A DNA stretch of 64,000 nt, taken from Bacteroidota bacterium. Lineage in GTDB: Bacteria; Bacteroidota; Bacteroidia; Chitinophagales; Chitinophagaceae. Below the pieces are notes generated by a model. The model had not been told where the DNA came from, ran no database searches, and was given only the letters and a program-made list of their open reading frames with translations. The DNA is taken from positions 62,001-126,000 of the forward strand of contig JAFEAJ010000022.1 in assembly GCA_018266455.1 (NCBI GenBank). The letters run 5' to 3'. Positions within the stretch are counted from its first letter, which is position 1; each line of letters begins with the position of its first letter. This document shows, in pieces, positions 8,626 through 18,363 of this stretch. The position numbers and the translations under genes are program-made.

Positions 8626-9504
8626 ATGCTTCTCAGGCTCTTTTACAAGCAACTTTACTTTATTTTTTTGTTTTTATGTCTTTCTTTTAATGCTTTACAT
8701 GCTCAGGACAGCATACAGGTAATTCATTTGTGGGAGCAAGGAGCACCTGGATTTGAAAAATTAAAAGATGAGCCAGAGCTTGCTAAAGACTGGTGGGTGC
8801 GCAACATTAATAATCCTTCTGTTACAGTCTACCCTGCACCAAAAGATATTGCAACGGGCTGCGCCGTGATTGTTTGCCCCGGCGGGGGTTTCTTAAATAT
8901 TGTTTACAATGCGGAAGGAAGAGGCCCCGCAAAATTTTTAAATAGCTTGGGCATTACGGTTTTTGTTTTAAAATACCGCTTATTCCGAATGGATCACTCT
9001 CCATATACCCAGGAAAACCCGATGCAGGACATCTTTCGGGCCATTCGCTTGATAAAAAGCCGTGCCAACGAGTTTCACATTGATACAGCAAAGCTTGGCG
9101 TAATGGGCTTTTCAGCAGGCGGTGAAGTGGCAGGATGGGTCTCTTACCGCTTCAAAGAAAACCATGTTGCCTGCAACGATGCCATCGACAAGCTCTCCGC
9201 AAGGCCCTCATTTCAAATATTAATTTACCCAGGCCCATTATGCGTTCCAGGTTCCGTTCCTGTTGACAGCCCCCCTACTTTTCTGCTGGCTGCCAATGGA
9301 GATGAATGCTGCTCGGAGCCCATAATACGGCTGGTACAAATGCACCGTAAAGCAAATGTGCCTGTTGAAATGCATTTGTACGAAAAAGGCGCACATGCTT
9401 TTAATATGGGGCACCGATCTGAATTTGCCTCATTAAGAAATTGGCCTCAACGATTAGCAGATTGGATGGAGGATAATGGTTGGGCAAAAGAAGTAAAAAA
9501 GTAG
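8626..9504 (+). CDS. Secreted alpha/beta-hydrolase (BD-FAE/Aes-like esterase)
   Basis: A 292-residue esterase of the alpha/beta-hydrolase fold with an N-terminal signal peptide (hydrophobic segment ending in NALHAQ). The oxyanion-hole motif CPGGGF, the nucleophile elbow GFSAGG and a C-terminal GAHAF with the catalytic His are all present; the acidic residue is probably in the NGDE segment. Enzymes of this type remove acetyl or feruloyl groups from plant polysaccharides, and the starting phrase 'IHLWEQGAPG' is typical of Bacteroidota family members. The likely location is periplasm or outside the cell. The substrate is not certain. Neighbours include an acyltransferase and a GH65 enzyme, consistent with carbohydrate work. 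Confidence 0.87.
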   Translation: MLLRLFYKQLYFIFLFLCLSFNALHAQDSIQVIHLWEQGAPGFEKLKDEPELAKDWWVRNINNPSVTVYPAPKDIATGCAVIVCPGGGFLNIVYNAEGRGPAKFLNSLGITVFVLKYRLFRMDHSPYTQENPMQDIFRAIRLIKSRANEFHIDTAKLGVMGFSAGGEVAGWVSYRFKENHVACNDAIDKLSARPSFQILIYPGPLCVPGSVPVDSPPTFLLAANGDECCSEPIIRLVQMHRKANVPVEMHLYEKGAHAFNMGHRSEFASLRNWPQRLADWMEDNGWAKEVKK

Positions 9505-9759
9505 TGTAGAATAATGCCTCATCATTATAATATTTAATCAAAATTTATTTATCTTTAACTCCTTGCAGCCATATTCATGTACGCTTTTATCATGCCTGCC
9601 TTCCTTCATGATGAAGCATCTTGGTTCGTTGTTTTATCAGTGAAAGTTTTCCATTATCCGTTTAACTGTTTAAAATTAATATCAGCTTAAAAAATAAAAG
9701 TTGTAGCCTGGAATTATTTTCCCGGCCAACAATATTTGCCTAACAATTAAATATGACCT

Positions 9760-10899
9760 GTGAAACTAATTAACACTCAATTCATACTCAGAGAGAAAAG
9801 ATACAGCTGGATTGATTACGACAAAGGAATCAGCATTATATTAGTAGGTTACGGCCATGCCCTGGATGCTTTGGGAGACAATAATATTTACCAGGGCCAT
9901 TCTTTCTTTTTTGCCTACCTGGGCATGTTGTTGTACGGATTCAGGATGCCCTTATTTTTCTTCATATCTGGGGTTTTTCTATCGGGCAGTTTGCAACGAA
10001 AAAGCTATCCAGGATATGTAAAAGGACGGATCAATAATATCCTATACCCTTTGATAGTATGGGGTATTTTAGAAATAGTGGTATGGACTGCCTATAATTA
10101 CCATCAAACACATTCATTTAACCTGAATTTATTTTTAAGCCTTTTTACAAATCCCCGGGTTATTGGCAACGGCCATTTATGGTATTTAAATGCACTATTT
10201 GCAATAGGTATAGTATATGCCCTTCTAAAAGAGAAATTAAAAGTAAGCCCGGTTACTCAAATCTTTCTTGGTTTAGGATTGTATTGCGTTTCTGCATATT
10301 TGCATGTCAATGACATTGATGCTGGCATATTAACTGACTATTGCGCTTTCTATATTTATTTTGCAATTGGCGACACGATATCTTCAATAGTACTGAACAA
10401 AGAGAATGTAGATCGCTTTGCTTCTTTAAAAATATTTTTCCCGCTCTTTATTGTATTTGCTTTAATGCAGTATTTCTGCACACACATAAATCTTACGGTT
10501 GGACAGGGGTCTGACAGGTTTGTCGAGTACAAAAGGCCATTTCTTTATATGGCGGAAGCCATGATTGGCTGTATTTTATCAGTAAATGTTTCTTTCCAGT
10601 TGCAGAAATATAAGATTTTGCGCTTCCTGCGTGTAATTGGCTTCCACTCCCTTTTCATCTATTGCATGCAATTTATTTTTATTTCTGCCGCCAAAGTGCT
10701 TTTGGTGTATGGACTGAAATTCACTTATTATCCTGTACTGGTGCCCCTGTTATGGATTTCTGGTGTCATTCCCCCCGTGTTATTTTATACGTTATGCCTT
10801 CGCTACAACATGTGGCGGCTCTTCGTATTCATTAAACCAGAAAGAGAAATTGCAGCTCTAAAAGGTGAGGAAACCCCTTCACTGGCAAAAGCTTCATAG
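9760..10899 (+). CDS. Acyltransferase family 3 membrane protein (OafA/WecH-like)
   Basis: A 379-residue integral membrane O-acyltransferase. It starts with GTG and has about ten hydrophobic segments. The early motif SWIDYDKGISIILVGYGHALD carries the conserved His, and RMPLFFFISGVFLSG is the second hallmark of the acyltransferase_3 family, which moves acetyl or other acyl groups onto cell-surface sugars. The sugar target is unknown. The gene stands alone, separated by more than 250 bases from the upstream esterase and by more than 350 from the downstream AsmA-like gene. Its C-terminal tail is cytoplasmic and charged. Confidence 0.85.
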   Translation: MKLINTQFILREKRYSWIDYDKGISIILVGYGHALDALGDNNIYQGHSFFFAYLGMLLYGFRMPLFFFISGVFLSGSLQRKSYPGYVKGRINNILYPLIVWGILEIVVWTAYNYHQTHSFNLNLFLSLFTNPRVIGNGHLWYLNALFAIGIVYALLKEKLKVSPVTQIFLGLGLYCVSAYLHVNDIDAGILTDYCAFYIYFAIGDTISSIVLNKENVDRFASLKIFFPLFIVFALMQYFCTHINLTVGQGSDRFVEYKRPFLYMAEAMIGCILSVNVSFQLQKYKILRFLRVIGFHSLFIYCMQFIFISAAKVLLVYGLKFTYYPVLVPLLWISGVIPPVLFYTLCLRYNMWRLFVFIKPEREIAALKGEETPSLAKAS

Positions 10900-11266
10900 C
10901 TATTTGATGTCACGGTAGCATGTTGGAGCATTAATGGCGAGAGTTGTTTATTTTTAAAATATGCACCAGGCATCAGCATGAATTTGAAAGCATCTTCACA
11001 GAAAGCAATACAGCAAACCAAACTTGCTTATTTTTGATTTTGCATTTCTTTCAGCATGGATCAGCTAAAAAAACCGCACTTAAAAGTTTCCGGTCATGAA
11101 AAAACCACTTTTGTTTTAATGTCCCTGTATTTACATTTTAAGGATATGTTAATAAGCTTCAGGAACCTTTGCTATTACAATTTCAGGCTTCGTATCCCGT
11201 TATTACGATAATCCTGACATATTGCTAAGGTTCGCCTTCATTAAGCCAAAACAAAACCTAATTGAC
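10900..11266. other. Intergenic region upstream of the AsmA-like gene
   Basis: This 367-base stretch is AT-rich and holds no convincing gene. A possible promoter is TTTG (11110-11113), 18 bases, TACATTTT (11132-11139), one mismatch from the -7 consensus; it would give a leader of about 120 bases for the next gene. A 19-codon frame starting at the ATG near 10978 is probably chance. Confidence 0.4.
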
Positions 11267-13981
11267 ATGTTGAAAAAAATAATTAAGATTTTAGTTTTTA
11301 CTTTATTGCTATTAATCGGCTTCTTATTTGCGGCCCCCTATTTATTCAAAGGAAAAATTGTGGAACTGGCAAAAAAACAGATCAATGATAATATCAATGC
11401 CAAAGCCGACTTTAAAGATATTGACCTTTCTTTCTTCAGGCATTTCCCAAAAGTAGCTGTGTCAGTTAAAAATTTACAGATAATCGGCATTGATGAATTT
11501 GTGTCAGATACTTTGTTTGCCTCAAAAGAAATTCAGGTGGAACTGAACCTGATGAGCGTTATCAAAGGGTCAAACTACCAGGTTTATGCTATTCATATTG
11601 ATGAGCCGCGCATCCATGCCATTGTAAATAAAAATGGAAAAGCCAACTGGAACATAGCCAAACCCGATACAGCAACAATGGCCAAGCCTTCCCAACAAAA
11701 CCCCTTCCAGCTTCGGCTTGATTCGTATTCTATCAACAATGGCTACATTAAATATGATGATTTGCCCGGCGGAAGGAGCAGTGAGATAACCGGCCTTGGC
11801 CATTCCGGCAGTGGCGATTTCACAGCAGATGTATTCACCCTAAAAACCAAAACCACCGCCGATAAAGTAAGCTTCGTGTATGATAAAGTCCCTTATTTGT
11901 CGGATGTAAAAACCAGTATTGATGCAGATATCCAGGTGGACAACAAAACCAACAAATACAATTTCAAGACCGATAAAATTCTTCTGAATGAACTGCAGTT
12001 GAGCGCAGGTGGTTTTTTTCAATTGTTGAACGACAGTGTTTACAATATGGACATTTCATTCAACGCACCATCCACCAATTTTAAAAATATTTTATCGCTG
12101 GTCCCGGTTATCTATCAAAAAAACTTTGCTTCTGTGAAAACAAGCGGGGAAGCTATTTTCAATGGCTTTGTGAGAGGCTCGTACAGCAACAAACAAATGC
12201 CCGCCTATAACCTGGACCTGGATATAAAAAAAGGGTTCTTTCAATACCCTGACTTGCCTAAAGCCGTTAGCAACATAAATATTTCTGCAAAAGTTGATAA
12301 CCCCGATGGGGTAGCCGACCACACTGTTGTAAACATCCCGCAAGGGCACATTGAAATGGATAATACTCCTTTTGATTTCCGTTTGCTGCTGAAGACACCA
12401 ATAAGCGACATGTTCATCGATGCTGCTGCGAAAGGCAAGCTCGACCTTTCTAAAATATCACAAATGGTCAAATTACAGGAGGGCACGCAGTTAAGCGGCT
12501 TATTGGATGCCAGCGTGAGCGCAAGCGGAAATATGTCCGCCATCGAAAAACAACAATATGATAAATTCAGGGCCGAAGGAACAATCGGCATCAGCAATTT
12601 TTTATACGCATCAAAAGCTTATCCTGATGGGATCAAACTGAATAGCCTGCTGGCAACATTTAACCCAAAGAATGTAACGCTAAGCAACCTGTCCGGAGAA
12701 TACCTGAAAACCAATTTCACTGCCAATGGAAGTGTGGATAATGTGCTCCCCTATGTATTGAAAAATAAAATGCTCACTGGTTCGATAACCATAAAAGCCG
12801 ACAAGGTAGACCTGGACAAATGGATGGGCACAATGCCTGCAGATACAGCAACCGGCAGCAGCAAGGCCCCTTCACCTCCTTTTGCTGTGCCTGCAAACCT
12901 GGATCTTATTTTAAATGCAGGGGTTGACAAAGTGCATTATGACAAAGTAGATCTGCAAAATCTTTCGGGAACGCTTGCAATAAAAGATGAAACCGTAACG
13001 CTCGAACACGTCAAAAGCAATGCCCTGGATGGCGCCATAGAAATCAATGGCTCGTATTGTACAAGAACCAGCAAAACAAAACCCGATATCAGCCTGGCCT
13101 ATAATGTGCAAAAACTAGATGTTCAAAAAACATTCTTCGCCTTTAACACAGTGCAAAAGCTGATGCCCATAGGGAAATTCATTTCAGGCAAATTAAGTTC
13201 ACAATTAAAATTCACTGGCAGGCTCGGCGACAACATGATGCCCGACCTTAGTTCGCTTACCGGCAATGGCAACCTGTTATTAATAGAAGGGTTCCTGAAC
13301 AAATTTGCTCCGCTCGAAAAAATAGCATCAACATTAAATATTAAAGAGCTCGACGCCATTTCAATGAAAGACATTAAAACCTATTTCGAATTTTCAAACG
13401 GGAAGGTGCTGGTGAAACCATTTAAATTAAAAGTGAAAGATATTGACATGGAAATTGGCGGCATGCATGGCTTCGATCAATCGCTCGATTATGCCATCAA
13501 CATGAAATTGCCAAGATCGCTAATGGGCAACAGCGCAAACACATTGATCGATAACCTCGTTAGCCAGGCAGCCAATAAAGGTGTCCCGGTTAAAATTGGC
13601 GACAATATGGACCTGGTCATTGGCGTTGGCGGAACAATCACCAATCCCACCATTAAAACCAATTTGAAACAAACAGGCAGTTCGCTGGTTGATGATTTCA
13701 AAAAGCAAGCGACTGATTTCGCCAAAGCAAAAATTGACAGCACAAAGAATGTAGTTGCCGCCTCTGTCAAAGACACGTTCAACTCGGTAAAAAAACAAGT
13801 GCTGCAAAGCGCAGGCGATGAGCTAAAGAAACAGCTTTTAGGAAAAACGGACAGCTCGCAGCAAGGTGGGGCTGCTGATGCAAAAGACAAAGTAACCGAA
13901 TCGGCAAAAGGGCTGCTGAAGAACCTGAACCCTTTCGGAAAAAAGAAAACAGCGGATTCCACGAAAAATAAAGAACAATGA
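11267..13981 (+). CDS. AsmA family protein
   Basis: A 904-residue protein with one N-terminal membrane anchor (KKIIKILVFTLLLLIGFLF), then a very long repetitive beta-strand region. The AsmA N-terminal phrase is clear (NINAKADFKDIDLSFFRHFPKVAVSVKNL), and the AsmA_2-like C-terminal part ends in an amphipathic, Lys/Gln-rich tail. AsmA/TamB-like proteins are thought to form grooves that carry phospholipids between membranes; the role here is inferred. I start at ATG 11267, 15 codons inside the longest frame, because the TTG-started extension is not signal-like. The gene stands alone. Products are expected in the periplasm, anchored to the inner membrane. Confidence 0.9.
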   Translation: MLKKIIKILVFTLLLLIGFLFAAPYLFKGKIVELAKKQINDNINAKADFKDIDLSFFRHFPKVAVSVKNLQIIGIDEFVSDTLFASKEIQVELNLMSVIKGSNYQVYAIHIDEPRIHAIVNKNGKANWNIAKPDTATMAKPSQQNPFQLRLDSYSINNGYIKYDDLPGGRSSEITGLGHSGSGDFTADVFTLKTKTTADKVSFVYDKVPYLSDVKTSIDADIQVDNKTNKYNFKTDKILLNELQLSAGGFFQLLNDSVYNMDISFNAPSTNFKNILSLVPVIYQKNFASVKTSGEAIFNGFVRGSYSNKQMPAYNLDLDIKKGFFQYPDLPKAVSNINISAKVDNPDGVADHTVVNIPQGHIEMDNTPFDFRLLLKTPISDMFIDAAAKGKLDLSKISQMVKLQEGTQLSGLLDASVSASGNMSAIEKQQYDKFRAEGTIGISNFLYASKAYPDGIKLNSLLATFNPKNVTLSNLSGEYLKTNFTANGSVDNVLPYVLKNKMLTGSITIKADKVDLDKWMGTMPADTATGSSKAPSPPFAVPANLDLILNAGVDKVHYDKVDLQNLSGTLAIKDETVTLEHVKSNALDGAIEINGSYCTRTSKTKPDISLAYNVQKLDVQKTFFAFNTVQKLMPIGKFISGKLSSQLKFTGRLGDNMMPDLSSLTGNGNLLLIEGFLNKFAPLEKIASTLNIKELDAISMKDIKTYFEFSNGKVLVKPFKLKVKDIDMEIGGMHGFDQSLDYAINMKLPRSLMGNSANTLIDNLVSQAANKGVPVKIGDNMDLVIGVGGTITNPTIKTNLKQTGSSLVDDFKKQATDFAKAKIDSTKNVVAASVKDTFNSVKKQVLQSAGDELKKQLLGKTDSSQQGGAADAKDKVTESAKGLLKNLNPFGKKKTADSTKNKEQ

Positions 13982-14130
13982 AAGAGGGATTAAAAATGCA
14001 ATATTGAAATGGCCGGCTAATGCTCATTCCATACGCTTCATTTCATATTTTTGATTTCTTATTCCTATTTTAACAAGCTGCTTTTCTTTCTTGCAAATTG
14101 CATACTTTGCATAACCAATAAATAAAGGTT

Positions 14131-16161
14131 ATGCTGAAACGATTGCTCGCAGCACATTTATTATTCCTTTTTTCTTTCTGCTCCTTTTCGCAGGATCCCT
14201 GGAAAATCACAGCAGATAAAATCGACCTATCTAATTATTACGGTGTTACCGTTGCCAACGGCATGATCGGGATCGTTTCGTCTCCCGAGCCATTTAAAGT
14301 GAAAGACGTGGTGCTTGCAGGCGCTTATGATTTATATGGTCGGGGAAGGGTGAGCAATTTTTTGCGGAGCTTCAACCTCCTCAACATGCGAATGGGCATT
14401 GACGGGCAGGATATTTCCGATAGAGAGATATCGAATATGAACCAGGAACTTGACATGCGCCACGCCAGTTTCACCACTACATTTGATTATAGAGATAAAG
14501 CCACCGTTACTTACACCTATTACGCATTGCGGCAATTGCCATACACTGTTTTGATGAATGTTTCGGTTACTGCGAAAAAAGATATAGCCATTGGCCCCGC
14601 CAGCGTAATGGAGGCGCCAGATGCATTAAGAGATGTCGAGAATTATTATAATGAAATTGACAGGCCACATGTGCTCATCAGCTTGTTGACCTCATCGGCC
14701 AAAAGCCCCACAGGCAAATTGCTGATGTGCGCATCCACTACTTTTCTTTTTAATGAACCGCACGGGCAGGAACCAAGAGTGATCCATGAAATGTGGGACA
14801 ACAATATGCACCTGATGAAGTTCAGCAAAAAAATAAAAGCTGGGGAAACTTATGAGTTTTCCATTGCCGGCTCCTCCATTACTTCGTCTCAACATGCAGA
14901 CCCGCTCAATGAAGCAGAGCGGCTCACGATTTTTGCGAAGCTGCAGGGGCGGGACAGGTTGATGATGTTCCACAATGCTGCCTGGGACAGCTTATGGAAG
15001 AGCGACATCATCATTAACGGCGATGCGCAGGCGCAACAGGATGTGCACAGCATGATGTACCATTTGTACTCTTTTGTTCGGGAAGGCTCTGCCATGAGCC
15101 CTTCGCCCATGGGGCTAAGCGGGCTGGGTTACAATGGCCATGTATTCTGGGACGCTGATTTATGGATGTTCCCTGCACTGCTTGCACTGCGCCCCGAGCT
15201 TGCTAAATCGGTTATTGATTACCGTTATGAAAGGCTGGAAGCGGCAAAACAAAATGCTTTCGCCAATGGCTACAAAGGGGCAATGTACCCATGGGAAAGC
15301 GCCGGCACCGGCGTGGAAGAAACACCTGTGTGGGCATTGAGCGGTACGTTTGAACACCATATTACTGCAGACGTTGCCCTTGCCGCATGGGATTATTATT
15401 GTGTTACCCAGGATAAAAACTGGTTGCGCGAAAAAGGGTGGCCAATACTTTCGGAAACTGCTGATTTCTGGTCGTCGCGCACAGAAAGGAACGGGCCTGG
15501 GCATTACGATATTAATAATGTGGTGGCCGCAGATGAGTGGGCCGAGAATGTTGACAACAATGCATTTACCAATGCCGCAGCAAAAGCCAACCTGCAATTT
15601 GCTGCTGAAGCTGCAAAGATACTGGGCCTAACGCCCAAGCCTGACTGGACGAATGTTGCCAACAACATCCCCATCCTGAAAATGGAAAACGGCGTCACCA
15701 AAGAGCATGCAAGCTATCATGGCGAAGGGATCAAACAGGCAGATGTAAACCTTCTTGCTTATCCTTTAAAAGAAATCACAGATCCCGCACAAATCAAAAA
15801 AGACCTGGAATATTATGAGACCCGCGTGCCCAACCAGGGCACTCCTGCTATGACACAGGCCGTTTTCGCATTATTGTATTCAAGGCTGGGCAATGGAGAA
15901 AAGGCCTATCGTTTTTTTAAAGATGCCTATCAGCCGAACCTCAACCCCCCGTTCAGGGTAATTGCTGAAACAAAAGGCGGCACCAACCCTTACTTTGCTA
16001 CCGGTGCTGGAGGCATTTTACAAGCCATGCTCATGGGCTTTGGAGGATTGGACATTACCCCGAAGGGAATTGTCCAGGTCAAATCAAAGCTCCCGCCGAA
16101 CTGGAAAAGCTTAGAGCTTACCGGCATCGGGGCTGATAAGAAAAATTATACGGTTAAATAA
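14131..16161 (+). CDS. Secreted glycoside hydrolase family 65 enzyme
   Basis: The 676-residue product has a signal peptide (cleavage near FSQ, residue 21), an N-terminal beta-sandwich domain and the (alpha/alpha)6 barrel of GH65. Visible motifs are YNGHVFWDADLWMFPALL, like acid trehalase and kojibiose hydrolase, DEWAENVDNNAFTN with Glu469 as candidate general acid, and GIKQADVN with Lys535-Gln536. Glu613 in IAETKGG stands where hydrolytic members carry a general base, so I favour an alpha-glucoside hydrolase over a phosphorylase. The secreted location also fits hydrolysis. The substrate (kojibiose, trehalose or glucosyl-galactose type) is open. The hypothetical gene at 16186 follows after 24 bases and may share the transcript. 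Confidence 0.88.
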   Translation: MLKRLLAAHLLFLFSFCSFSQDPWKITADKIDLSNYYGVTVANGMIGIVSSPEPFKVKDVVLAGAYDLYGRGRVSNFLRSFNLLNMRMGIDGQDISDREISNMNQELDMRHASFTTTFDYRDKATVTYTYYALRQLPYTVLMNVSVTAKKDIAIGPASVMEAPDALRDVENYYNEIDRPHVLISLLTSSAKSPTGKLLMCASTTFLFNEPHGQEPRVIHEMWDNNMHLMKFSKKIKAGETYEFSIAGSSITSSQHADPLNEAERLTIFAKLQGRDRLMMFHNAAWDSLWKSDIIINGDAQAQQDVHSMMYHLYSFVREGSAMSPSPMGLSGLGYNGHVFWDADLWMFPALLALRPELAKSVIDYRYERLEAAKQNAFANGYKGAMYPWESAGTGVEETPVWALSGTFEHHITADVALAAWDYYCVTQDKNWLREKGWPILSETADFWSSRTERNGPGHYDINNVVAADEWAENVDNNAFTNAAAKANLQFAAEAAKILGLTPKPDWTNVANNIPILKMENGVTKEHASYHGEGIKQADVNLLAYPLKEITDPAQIKKDLEYYETRVPNQGTPAMTQAVFALLYSRLGNGEKAYRFFKDAYQPNLNPPFRVIAETKGGTNPYFATGAGGILQAMLMGFGGLDITPKGIVQVKSKLPPNWKSLELTGIGADKKNYTVK

Positions 16162-16185
16162 TTTTTTTATTAACTTGCCAATCGC

Positions 16186-16740
16186 TTGAAGAATATCGCA
16201 TCCATATTACTGCTTATTATACTGCTGTTCAACTTCATTGGTTACAGAATGCTGTCCTCTGTAATGGAAGAACACGCCAATAACCGGCTGGAGGCACAAC
16301 TGGACAACAATGATTATGATGATGCGCAGCTCATCTCGATCAAAATACCCGTTACGCATTTGGCCTATTACAACAGTTCCGAAAAATTTGAAAGAGCAAA
16401 TGGAGAGGTAGAGCTCAACGGGATCCAATACAAATTTGTAAAGCGCCGTATTTACAACGATTCTGTTGAAATGCTCTGTATTCCCAATCAAAATGCAATG
16501 AGCCTGCAATCAGCAAAAGATGAGTTCTTCAAGCTGGTCAATGACCTGCAGCATACCGGCCAAAGCAAAAAAACCGATTCCCATTCTTCCAAAAATTTCT
16601 CTGTTGACAATTATACCCTGAGCGAGTCGTTCAGGGTGCGCGATGTCTTTTATTTTATCAGCGTGAAAAGATTTTCTTATCCCGTTTCATTACAGGACTG
16701 CCCCATAGCCCCTGCCGGGCAGCCCCCCGAAATGTGCTGA
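16186..16740 (+). CDS. Conserved membrane-anchored hypothetical protein, 184 aa
   Basis: The reading frame opens with TTG and encodes an N-terminal hydrophobic segment (NIASILLLIILLFNFIGYRML), then a soluble domain with repeated phrases typical of an uncharacterised Chitinophagales protein: LISIKIPVTHLAYY, FERANGEVELNGIQYKFVKRRI and SLQSAKDEFFKLVNDL. Its topology suggests a periplasmic protein held in the inner membrane, or a secreted protein if the segment is cleaved. I cannot assign a function. It follows the GH65 gene by 24 bases. The C-terminus contains two cysteines (DCPIAPAGQPPEMC). Confidence 0.65.
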   Translation: MKNIASILLLIILLFNFIGYRMLSSVMEEHANNRLEAQLDNNDYDDAQLISIKIPVTHLAYYNSSEKFERANGEVELNGIQYKFVKRRIYNDSVEMLCIPNQNAMSLQSAKDEFFKLVNDLQHTGQSKKTDSHSSKNFSVDNYTLSESFRVRDVFYFISVKRFSYPVSLQDCPIAPAGQPPEMC

Positions 16741-16972
16741 CCAGCGCTTAGCACTCCCATTTTTGTTTTTGATTTTTTGAAGGTTTTAAAGCAGTTAGCC
16801 CCTCCTTGAATAAAAATGTTTTTCATTCAACGGATACGGGAACAGGCTACCAGGTCATTCAATGGCAAATAACAAAAGGCGGAAAGGCAAGGTTGCTGAA
16901 TACCCTGCATAAACAGCCATCATTCATTCCAGGATGATGTTTTATATCGCCACCAATCACAATCAATAAATC

Positions 16973-18301
16973 ATGAAGAAGATCCTGACTATTGCAATTG
17001 CTGCAATAAGCTTTGTTACATGCAACACCAAGAACGACTACCAACAGGTATTAAAAGACCCTAATCTTTATGCCGATGCCGTTCATGAACTGAATACCAT
17101 TGTCATGGGCAACAATTTCGGGCCCATAGTGGCATCCCGTAATTATATGTATGCCTCTGTTGCAGGCTATGAAGCCATTGCAGGCGGTTACCCTGAACAG
17201 TACAATTCGCTGGCAGGGCAATTGCATGGGCTGAGCGCGGTGCCCAAGCCCATGGCAGGGCAAAAAACAAATTTTGAGCTGGCCGCGCTGCTTGCCTTCT
17301 GCAAATTGGGCGAAGCAGTAACTTTTCCCGCAGGCAGCATGAAAACTTATGTAGACAGCCTGAAAAAAATTGCAACAGATCATGGCATGCCTGCTGATGT
17401 GATGAACAATACGGTTGCTTATGCAGATACGGTCGCTGCTGTGGTCATGAATTGGAGCAAAGGCGACAAATACCTCGAAACGCGTGGCGCCCCACAATAC
17501 ACAGTGAACGATTCCCCCGGCAGATGGGTGCCCACACCACCCGCTTATGCGCCCGCCATGGAGCCTCACTGGGGCGAGATCAGGACACTGGTTATTGACA
17601 GCCCCAGGCAATTTTTGCCGGAGCCTCCATATAAATTTAATGTAACCGACACTACAAGCCCCTATTGTTACCAGGTGAAACTGATACAGCACCAGACAGA
17701 CACACTATCGCCTGAGAAAACCTGGATCGCTGATTTTTGGGACGACAACCCTTTTAAGATGAATGTATCGGGGCACCTGATGTTCGCCACCAAAAAATTC
17801 TCTCCAGGCGGCCACTGGATGGGCATTGCCGGCATCGCTGCAAAAACAGCCCACGCCGATTTCAACCAAACAGTGTATGCCTTTGCAAAAACATCCATCG
17901 CATTATTTGATGCCTTCATTCAGTGCTGGAACATCAAATACATTTACAACACCATCAGGCCCGAAACCGTGATCAACAAATATTTTGATGCGAACTGGAA
18001 GCCTCACCTGCAAACACCCCCCTTTCCTGAATATACCTGCGGCCACTGCACCATTTCTGCTGCAGCTGCTGAAGCGCTGACCAGTGTTTTTGGCGACAAC
18101 TTCGCTTATACTGACTCCACTGAACTTGAGTTCGGTATCAAAAGCAGGAGCTACGCATCTTTCAGGAATGCAGCGGAAGAAACACTAATGTCCAGGTTTT
18201 ATGGTGGCATACATTACCTCTATTGCTGCCAGCGCAGCAACATCATGGGAAAAGATGTAGGCGACCTGTTAACGACCCGCTTAAAAATGAAGAAAGAGTA
18301 A
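16973..18301 (+). CDS. Vanadium haloperoxidase/PAP2-like lipoprotein with altered SGH motif
   Basis: A 442-residue PAP2-superfamily protein, probably a lipoprotein (ISFVTCNTKN). The vanadate/phosphate site is mostly intact: Lys322 and Arg329 in KYIYNTIRP, His358, Arg and His414 in SRFYGGIHY. The usual (P)SGHS motif is TCGHC instead: the Ser that contacts vanadate is Cys356, and a second Cys is at 359; after the last His the usual RFD reads YLYCC. This suggests a changed chemistry, a metal or disulfide site, or lost activity. The gene heads a likely operon: an outer-membrane barrel gene follows after 62 bases, then a second, canonical paralogue. Activity as a halogenating enzyme or phosphatase cannot be decided from sequence. 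Confidence 0.82.
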   Translation: MKKILTIAIAAISFVTCNTKNDYQQVLKDPNLYADAVHELNTIVMGNNFGPIVASRNYMYASVAGYEAIAGGYPEQYNSLAGQLHGLSAVPKPMAGQKTNFELAALLAFCKLGEAVTFPAGSMKTYVDSLKKIATDHGMPADVMNNTVAYADTVAAVVMNWSKGDKYLETRGAPQYTVNDSPGRWVPTPPAYAPAMEPHWGEIRTLVIDSPRQFLPEPPYKFNVTDTTSPYCYQVKLIQHQTDTLSPEKTWIADFWDDNPFKMNVSGHLMFATKKFSPGGHWMGIAGIAAKTAHADFNQTVYAFAKTSIALFDAFIQCWNIKYIYNTIRPETVINKYFDANWKPHLQTPPFPEYTCGHCTISAAAAEALTSVFGDNFAYTDSTELEFGIKSRSYASFRNAAEETLMSRFYGGIHYLYCCQRSNIMGKDVGDLLTTRLKMKKE

Positions 18302-18363
18302 CCAACAACATAAAACATAAACTAAAAAGAGCTGAACCAAATACTCAGGCAAAACCAACTGTT

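Noticed and set aside
15160..15597. Long minus-strand frame inside the GH65 gene
   Set aside because: A shadow of a clear GH65 coding region, no domain or start signal.
18223..18363. N-terminal extension of the outer-membrane barrel protein into the preceding gene
   Set aside because: The extension is the other frame of the haloperoxidase-like gene and has no signal peptide; ATG 18364 starts a proper one.
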